Assembly (NCBI RefSeq): GCF_026339875.1
Contig: NZ_JAPEPZ010000001.1
Coordinates: 2,604,001-2,668,000, forward strand
Source of the DNA: Streptomyces sp. NBC_01571
Lineage (GTDB): Bacteria; Actinomycetota; Actinomycetes; Streptomycetales; Streptomycetaceae
Length of the DNA: 64,000 bases
Reading direction: 5' to 3'
The position numbers and the translations under genes are program-made. This document shows, piece after piece, positions 59,199 to 64,000 of this stretch. Every line of letters begins with the position of its first letter. The stretch's first letter is position 1. The notes beneath the pieces were generated by a model. It did no database searches. It was not told the DNA's origin and worked only from the letters and a program-made list of their open reading frames with translations.

Positions 59199-60209
59199 GT
59201 GGCACGAGCCAGCACGCGCCCCACGAGCCGGGACGTCGCCCAGGCCGCGGGGGTCTCCCAGGCCGCGGTCTCCCTGGTGCTGGGGGAGAAGTGGCGCGGC
59301 CGGGTCTCCGAGGCGACCGCGGACCGTGTCCGGGAGGCCGCCCAGGAACTCGGCTACCGGCCGAACCTGGCCGCCCGCAACCTCCGCCTCGGCCGCACTC
59401 GCACGGTCCTCCTGGTGGTCCCGGCGCTCACGACGGAGTTCTTCGCGGGTGTCTACACCGGCGCGGCGCGAGTGGCCTCCGCACATGGCTTCGGTGTGGT
59501 CCTCTACCCCTCACCCGAGGGCATCGGCCCCGCCCGCGACCCGTTCGGCTCCGCACGGGCGGCTCTGGACGGCGTCATCGCCTCCTCCATGGCCGCGGAC
59601 GCCCTCACGGCGATCCGGGGCGACCAGCTGCCCCTCGTGATGCTGGACAGCGACCCGGCGGGCAGCCTGGGCGCGGCCACCGTCAACCTCGACATCCGGG
59701 ACGGCGTACGCCAGGTGGCCGACCACCTGCTGGCCCTCGGACACCGGCGTTTCCTGCACCTGGGGGCGGACATCGCGTCCTGGACCTTCGAGGTGCGCGC
59801 CCGCGAACTGGCCGCCCGGCTGGCGAGCGTCCCTGGCACACGGCTGCGCACGGCCCGCGCCCCGATCTCCATCGAGCACTCCCGCGCGGCCGCCGAGACG
59901 GCCCTGTCCGCGCCCGGACCCCGGCCCACGGCCCTGGTCTGCGACGACGACAACCTCGCGGCCGGCGCCTACAAGGCGGCCCGCCGTCTGGGCCTGCGGG
60001 TGCCCGACGACCTCTCGATCACGGGTCTCGACGACCTGGCGCTCGCCCGCGCCATCGACCCCGAGCTGACCACGGTCCGCCTGGACGCCGAGCTGTTCGG
60101 TGAACGGGGCATGGAGGCCCTCCTCGCCGTCCTGGACGGCCGCACACCGCCCGAGGGAGACATCCCGGTCGAACTGGTCGTACGGGGCTCCACGGCCCCG
60201 CCCGGCTAG
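59199..60209 (+). CDS. LacI-family transcriptional regulator
   Basis: 336 residues from GTG 59199. N-terminal LacI HTH (TSRDVAQAAGVSQAAVSLVLG, hinge YRPNLAARNLRLGRT), then a periplasmic-binding-protein-like effector domain (VLLVVPALTTEFFAGVYTGAARVA, DVRxxVADHLLALGHRRFLHLGADI-like middle, LDDLALARAIDPELTTVRLDAELFGERGMEALL end). It probably controls the divergent MFS transporter gene. Its 3' end is repeated downstream (60259). Confidence 0.9.
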   Translation: MARASTRPTSRDVAQAAGVSQAAVSLVLGEKWRGRVSEATADRVREAAQELGYRPNLAARNLRLGRTRTVLLVVPALTTEFFAGVYTGAARVASAHGFGVVLYPSPEGIGPARDPFGSARAALDGVIASSMAADALTAIRGDQLPLVMLDSDPAGSLGAATVNLDIRDGVRQVADHLLALGHRRFLHLGADIASWTFEVRARELAARLASVPGTRLRTARAPISIEHSRAAAETALSAPGPRPTALVCDDDNLAAGAYKAARRLGLRVPDDLSITGLDDLALARAIDPELTTVRLDAELFGERGMEALLAVLDGRTPPEGDIPVELVVRGSTAPPG

Positions 60210-60273
60210 CTCCTCCCACCGCCACGCCCCGCCCAGCCGGCTCCTCCCGCCCATCCGACGGGGCTCCACGGCG
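60182..60273. repeat. Duplicated 3' end of the LacI gene
   Basis: ACGGGGCTCCACGGC occurs at 60182-60196, inside the last codons, and at 60259-60273, after the stop. CCCGCCC-N4-GCTCCTCCC-like pieces recur at about 30-bp spacing between them. A weak copy of the 3'-end repeat pattern seen elsewhere in the window. Confidence 0.5.
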
Positions 60274-60359
60274 CCGCGCGGGCCCCTCGCTGTCCGAGGC
60301 CGCCCGGACATGGCTGCGCCCCGCCCACCGGACGGCCGGTGCGCGGGGCGCGAGCGGGA

Positions 60360-61106
60360 TCACTCGTCGTCTTCGGGGTCCTCGGCCTCGGTGGCGGTGG
60401 ACGCGCCGCCCTCCTCGAGCAGGCGGGCCAGCTGGCGCCCGACGATGCGCTTGAACTTGCGCTGCTGCGGGCGCGTACGGTCCAGGATCGCCACCTCCAG
60501 GCGCTCGGCGGGGATCTCCCGCTCGCCGCCGTTCGGCTCCCGCGACAGCGACTGCACGGCCAGCTTCAGGGCCTCGGCCAGCGACATGCCGTCCTGGTGG
60601 CGCTGGTCCAGATAGTTGCTGATCTGCTCGGCGTTGCCGCCGACCGCGACCGACCCGTGCTCGTCCACGATCGATCCGTCGTGCGGCAGCCGGTAGATCT
60701 GGTCCCCGTCGGGGGTCTCCCCCACCTCGGCGACCACGAGCTCCACCTCGTACGGCTTCTCGGCCGCGCTGGAGAAGATCGTGCCCAGCGTCTGGGCGTA
60801 CACGTTGGCCAGACCGCGCGCGGTCACGTCGTCGCGGTCGTAGGTGTAGCCGCGCAGATCGGCGTAGCGCACACCGCCGATCCGCAGGTTCTCGTACTCG
60901 TTGTACTTCCCGGCGGCCGCGAAGCCGATCCGGTCGTAGATCTCGCTGAACTTGTGCAGCGCGCGGGACGGGTTCTCGCCGACGAACACGATGCCGTCGG
61001 CGTACTGCAGCACGACGAGGCTGCGACCGCGGGCGATGCCCTTGCGGGCGTACTCCGCACGGTCGGCCATGGCCTGCTGGGGTGAGACATAGAACGGCGT
61101 CGACAC
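60360..61106 (-). CDS. prcA: Proteasome alpha subunit
   Basis: 248 residues. [40 protein letters not shown] at the start and the proteasome-type fold (RAEEYxx, [32 protein letters not shown]) match actinobacterial PrcA. C-terminal acidic tail ([13 protein letters not shown]). It forms the outer rings of the 20S core. Start at 61104-61106, 57 bp after the prcB stop. Confidence 0.97.
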   Translation of the reverse strand: MSTPFYVSPQQAMADRAEYARKGIARGRSLVVLQYADGIVFVGENPSRALHKFSEIYDRIGFAAAGKYNEYENLRIGGVRYADLRGYTYDRDDVTARGLANVYAQTLGTIFSSAAEKPYEVELVVAEVGETPDGDQIYRLPHDGSIVDEHGSVAVGGNAEQISNYLDQRHQDGMSLAEALKLAVQSLSREPNGGEREIPAERLEVAILDRTRPQQRKFKRIVGRQLARLLEEGGASTATEAEDPEDDE

Positions 61107-61163
61107 CGGTTATCCGTCCCTTTCTGTCGAAGTCACAGGGTCACCTGGGTAGAGAGGCCGGGC

Positions 61164-62009
61164 TCAGAGCAGCGCGGCCCGCGGGCCGTCCGGCTGCTCC
61201 AGGCGCCGCTCGAGGATCGCGCGGGCGATCTCTGAGGACTCCTCGTCGGTGAGACGGCGGAATCCCTCTTCGGTGATCACGGTGACGATCGGGTAGATCC
61301 GGCGGGCGACATCGGGACCGCCCGTTGCCGAGTCGTCGTCGGCCGCGTCGTACAGCGCCTGGATGACCAGGGTGGTGGCCTGCTGTTCGGTCAGGTCGTT
61401 GCTGTAGAGCTTCTTCATGGCACCGCGCGCGAAGATCGAGCCGGAGCCGGTGGCGGCGTATCCGTGCTCCTCGGAGCGTCCGCCTGTGACGTCGTACGAG
61501 AAGATGCGGCCCTTCTCGCGGTCCACGTCGTAGCCGGCGAAGAGGGGCACCACGGCGAGGCCCTGCATGGCCATGCCGAGGTTGGAACGGATCATGGTGG
61601 AGAGGCGGTTGGCCTTGCCCTCCAGGGAGAGCGTGGCGCCCTCGACCTTCTCGAAGTGCTCCAGCTCCAGCTGGAACAGCTTGACCATCTCGACGGCCAG
61701 GCCTGCCGTACCGGCGATGCCCACCGCCGAGTACTCGTCGGCCGGGAAGACCTTCTCGATGTCGCGCTGGGCGATCATGTTGCCCATGGTGGCCCGCCGG
61801 TCGCCGGCGAGGACGACTCCGCCGGGGAAGGTGACGGCCACGATGGTCGTGCCGTGCGGCGCCTCGATCACGCCCTGCACGGGCGGCAGCTGCCGCCTGC
61901 CCGGAAGCATCTCCGGCTGGTGCTCGGACAGGAAGTCCATGAAGGACGACGACCCGGGCGTCAGGAAGGCAGCCGGTAGACGCCCGGTGCTACGAGTGTT
62001 GGCTTCCAC
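61164..62009 (-). CDS. prcB: Proteasome beta subunit (with propeptide)
   Basis: 281 residues. Propeptide of 53 residues ending IEAPHG, then the mature N-terminal nucleophile Thr54 in [81 protein letters not shown] follow. Catalytic subunit of the 20S core that degrades pupylated proteins. GTG start at 62007-62009 lies inside the remnant endonuclease VII gene and overlaps it by 49 bp in another frame. Confidence 0.97.
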   Translation of the reverse strand: MEANTRSTGRLPAAFLTPGSSSFMDFLSEHQPEMLPGRRQLPPVQGVIEAPHGTTIVAVTFPGGVVLAGDRRATMGNMIAQRDIEKVFPADEYSAVGIAGTAGLAVEMVKLFQLELEHFEKVEGATLSLEGKANRLSTMIRSNLGMAMQGLAVVPLFAGYDVDREKGRIFSYDVTGGRSEEHGYAATGSGSIFARGAMKKLYSNDLTEQQATTLVIQALYDAADDDSATGGPDVARRIYPIVTVITEEGFRRLTDEESSEIARAILERRLEQPDGPRAALL

Positions 62010-62390
62010 GGGGATCCTTCCAAGTAGGCGGCAGCCCGACGAACAGCGTCGGGATCATCTCCCAACTTGCCGATGGCCGAATTGCAGTTGAAGCACAGTA
62101 CGCCACGGACCCTACCCGTCTCGTGGCAGTGATCCACGTGAACTGAGGGAGCTTTCAAACAGATCACACGGAGCCCCGTCCAAGAGGCCACCCGCTCGTT
62201 CCGTTCGGCCACCGTGATGTCGTAGTGGCGCTTCAGCGGGCCGGCACGCCCTTCGACAGCTCGGCGGCCCTGCGACGCGTCGACGGGCCGTCAGAGGCTG
62301 TTCCGGTGCTTGAAGGTCGTCGCGCATCGCCATGTCATTCGCGAAGGCCGCTCGCGGCTTGTGCTGCTTGCACCGCGAGCAACGCTTCAC
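61961..62390 (-). pseudogene. Broken endonuclease VII (HNH) gene overlapping prcB
   Basis: The N-terminal piece (from GTG 62390) encodes MKRCSRCKQHKPRAAFAND then MAMRDDLQ, a zinc-knuckle start of actinobacterial endonuclease VII-like proteins. A different frame (from about 62245) gives [76 protein letters not shown], the HNH core (His-Asp-His-Cys...Cys-x2-Cys) and C-terminus. The middle zinc-finger/linker region is deleted and the frames do not join, so it is a pseudogene. Its stop lies 49 bp inside prcB, the junction seen in intact copies. Confidence 0.75.
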
Positions 62391-62449
62391 GTCTTCCTGG
62401 TCGAGTAACCCTCACACTGCCGCTTGCATCCTTCGAACCAGAGGGGAAA

Positions 62450-62668
62450 TCACTCCCCACCCTTCTGAACGAAGGAGCGCACGAAGTCCTCGGCGTTCTC
62501 TTCCAGGACGTCGTCGATCTCGTCCAGAACCGAGTCGACATCGTCGCTCAGCTTCTCCTGGCGCTCCTTGAGGTCGTCCGTCGCCTGCGCGTCCTGCGCC
62601 TGCTCCTCGACCTCTTCGGTGGAACGCGTGGCCTTCTGCTGTCCGCCGCCGGTGTCCTTGGTCGCCAT
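62450..62668 (-). CDS. pup: Prokaryotic ubiquitin-like protein Pup
   Basis: 72 residues: MATKDTGGGQQKATRSTEEVEEQ, a disordered/helical middle and C-terminus FVRSFVQKGGE. Ending in GGE rather than GGQ means it is already in the ligatable glutamate form and does not need Dop deamidation. ATG 62668; an ATG three codons upstream is not used in homologues. It lies between dop and prcB in the standard cluster. Confidence 0.95.
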   Translation of the reverse strand: MATKDTGGGQQKATRSTEEVEEQAQDAQATDDLKERQEKLSDDVDSVLDEIDDVLEENAEDFVRSFVQKGGE

Positions 62669-62804
62669 AACCCTCACCCCGCTCGGTTCGACGTTCTTGA
62701 TCAGACCCTACAAGCAGGGTCCGACATCGGCCCCGCAGTTGCTACAACGTCCGGGGACCATCTCGATGATTCCCGGACGTCGCCTCTTCCACCCCGATGC
62801 GCCG

Positions 62805-62824
62805 ACGGGGCCCCAGGGCCCCGT
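62805..62824 (-). terminator. Hairpin ACGGGGCCC/GGGCCCCGT after dop
   Basis: A 9-bp perfect stem with a two-base loop, nine bases beyond the dop stop. It separates dop from pup, suggesting pup has its own promoter in 62669-62804. Confidence 0.6.
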
Positions 62825-62833
62825 ACGGCCGGC

Positions 62834-64000
62834 TCAGCCGCCCGCGAGGACCTTGACCAGGTCTTCCGCCGTGCGGCAGCGATCGAGGAGCTCCTTGACG
62901 TGATTACGCGTTCCGCGAAGCGGCTCCAGGGTTGGAACGCGCTGGAGCGAGTCCCTGCCGGGCAGATCGAAGATCACCGAGTCCCAGGAGGCCGCCGCCA
63001 CGTCGTCCGCGTACTGTTCGAGACACCGGCCGCGGAAGTACGCGCGGGTGTCCTCCGGCGGCTTCGTCCGGGCGCGCTCGACGTCCGACTCGTCCAGCAG
63101 CCGCTTCATCTTGCCGCGGGCGGCCAGACGGTTGTAGAGGCCCTTCTCGGCCCGTACGTCGGCGTACTGGAGGTCGACCAGGTGCAGCCGGGCGGCGTCC
63201 CAGTCGAGGCCGTCACGGCGCCGGTAGCCCTCCATGAGCTCCCGCTTGGCGACCCAGTCGAGCTCGCCGGACAGGCTCATCGGGTCGTTCTCCAGGCGGT
63301 TCAGCGTGTCCTCCCAGCGGACCAGGACGTCCTTGGTCTGGTCGTCGGCGTCCGCCCCGAACCGCTCCTCCACGTACTTGCGCGACAGCTCGAAATACTC
63401 CATCTGGAGCTGTACCGCGGTCAGCGTGCGTCCACTGCGCAGCGTGACGAGCCGCTTCAGGGTGGGGTCGTGCGAGACCTGGTGCAGTGTGCGCACCGGC
63501 TGGTCGACCGCCAGGTCGACGGCGATGAAACCGTCCTCGATCATGGACAGGACCAGGGCCGTCGTGCCCAGCTTCAGGTACGTCGAGATCTCCGACAGGT
63601 TCGCGTCGCCGATGATCACGTGCAGCCTGCGGTACTTCTCGGCGTCCGCGTGCGGCTCGTCGCGGGTGTTGATGATGGGGCGCTTCAGCGTGGTCTCCAG
63701 GCCCACCTCGACCTCGAAGTAGTCGGCCCGCTGACTGAGCTGGAAGCCGTGCTCGTGTCCGTCCTGGCCGATACCCACGCGGCCCGCTCCGGTGACGACC
63801 TGGCGGGACACGAAGAACGGCGTGAGGTGGCGCACGATGTCCGAGAAGGGGGTCTCCCGCTTCATCAGGTAGTTCTCGTGCGTGCCGTACGAGGCGCCCT
63901 TGTTGTCGGTGTTGTTCTTGTAGAGGTGGATCGGCTGGGCGCCGGGGAGCTGGGCCGCCCGTTCCGCGGCCTCCGCCATGATGCGCTCGCCGGCCTTGTC
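62834..64000 (-). CDS. dop: Deamidase/depupylase Dop (partial)
   Basis: The C-terminal 388 codons are present; the N-terminal part with the catalytic aspartate lies beyond base 64000. [64 protein letters not shown] and [30 protein letters not shown] are diagnostic for Dop against PafA. Dop deamidates Pup-Gln or removes Pup from substrates. As Pup here ends in Glu, depupylation is its main expected role. Confidence 0.97.
   Translation of the reverse strand, partial: DKAGERIMAEAAERAAQLPGAQPIHLYKNNTDNKGASYGTHENYLMKRETPFSDIVRHLTPFFVSRQVVTGAGRVGIGQDGHEHGFQLSQRADYFEVEVGLETTLKRPIINTRDEPHADAEKYRRLHVIIGDANLSEISTYLKLGTTALVLSMIEDGFIAVDLAVDQPVRTLHQVSHDPTLKRLVTLRSGRTLTAVQLQMEYFELSRKYVEERFGADADDQTKDVLVRWEDTLNRLENDPMSLSGELDWVAKRELMEGYRRRDGLDWDAARLHLVDLQYADVRAEKGLYNRLAARGKMKRLLDESDVERARTKPPEDTRAYFRGRCLEQYADDVAAASWDSVIFDLPGRDSLQRVPTLEPLRGTRNHVKELLDRCRTAEDLVKVLAGG

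Overview
The window is high-GC actinobacterial chromosome, almost certainly Streptomyces. Evidence: GC-rich third codon positions, GTG starts, many GTGA/ATGA overlaps, a conservon with a cytochrome P450, and the Pup-proteasome cluster. Gene order matches, from memory, the conserved core region of S. coelicolor that runs from infC-rpmI-rplT through glnA4 and the rar conservon to tatAC, pafABC, prcBA and dop. I saw no rRNA, tRNA, CRISPR array, intact transposase or integrase.

Layout. 1-2010: rplT (cut by the window edge), rpmI and infC on the minus strand, behind a leader with a terminator-like hairpin, then a DUF1844 gene. 2095-11185: assorted genes, including SseB-like, a class A beta-lactamase-fold protein, an orphan mycosin coupled to a Pro/Gly-rich membrane protein, an alanine-racemase-fold aldolase, a DUF2510 protein and a secreted HAD phosphatase. 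11210-16479: a glnA4 / aldehyde dehydrogenase / SDR operon with a divergent FadR-type regulator and a gamma-glutamyl hydrolase, which fits gamma-glutamylation of ethanolamine or another amine followed by oxidation and hydrolysis. 17030-22240: a LysR/TDT-transporter pair, then a small accessory islet with an HxlR/SDR scar and a large Mrr-endonuclease/TerD fusion. 22239-30369: a metal-receptor protein, an XRE-cupin regulator, a glycine-betaine-type ABC transporter whose permease carries two binding domains, a 5'-3' exonuclease and an iron-box-controlled siderophore-interacting protein.

31164-46406: a probable guanidine (or urea) assimilation regulon: an APC permease, a TetR regulator, two DUF1989 proteins, a biotin-dependent carboxylase and allophanate hydrolase. 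The permease lies about 8 kb from the operon, but both promoters carry the same ATTTCTGTC-N4-GACAG(A/G)AAT palindrome, which ties them to the TetR gene. Between them lie an RluA synthase and a five-gene conservon (histidine kinase, roadblock, DUF742, GTPase, P450). 46592-64000: helY, a lipid kinase, tatC, tatA, pafC, pafB, two FKBP isomerases, pafA, MFS and LacI genes, prcA, prcB, a broken endonuclease VII gene overlapping prcB, pup and dop (cut by the window edge).

The most unusual sequence-level feature is a set of short tandem repeats at gene ends and starts. A roughly 39-bp array grows out of the 3' end of the gamma-glutamyl hydrolase gene and repeats its last codons and stop. A similar 39-40-bp array follows the APC permease. 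There are 20-bp units at the beta-lactamase/mycosin junction, 10-bp units before atzF, 9-bp units before the betaine ATPase gene and in the aldehyde dehydrogenase N-terminus, and weaker duplications after atzF and the LacI gene.
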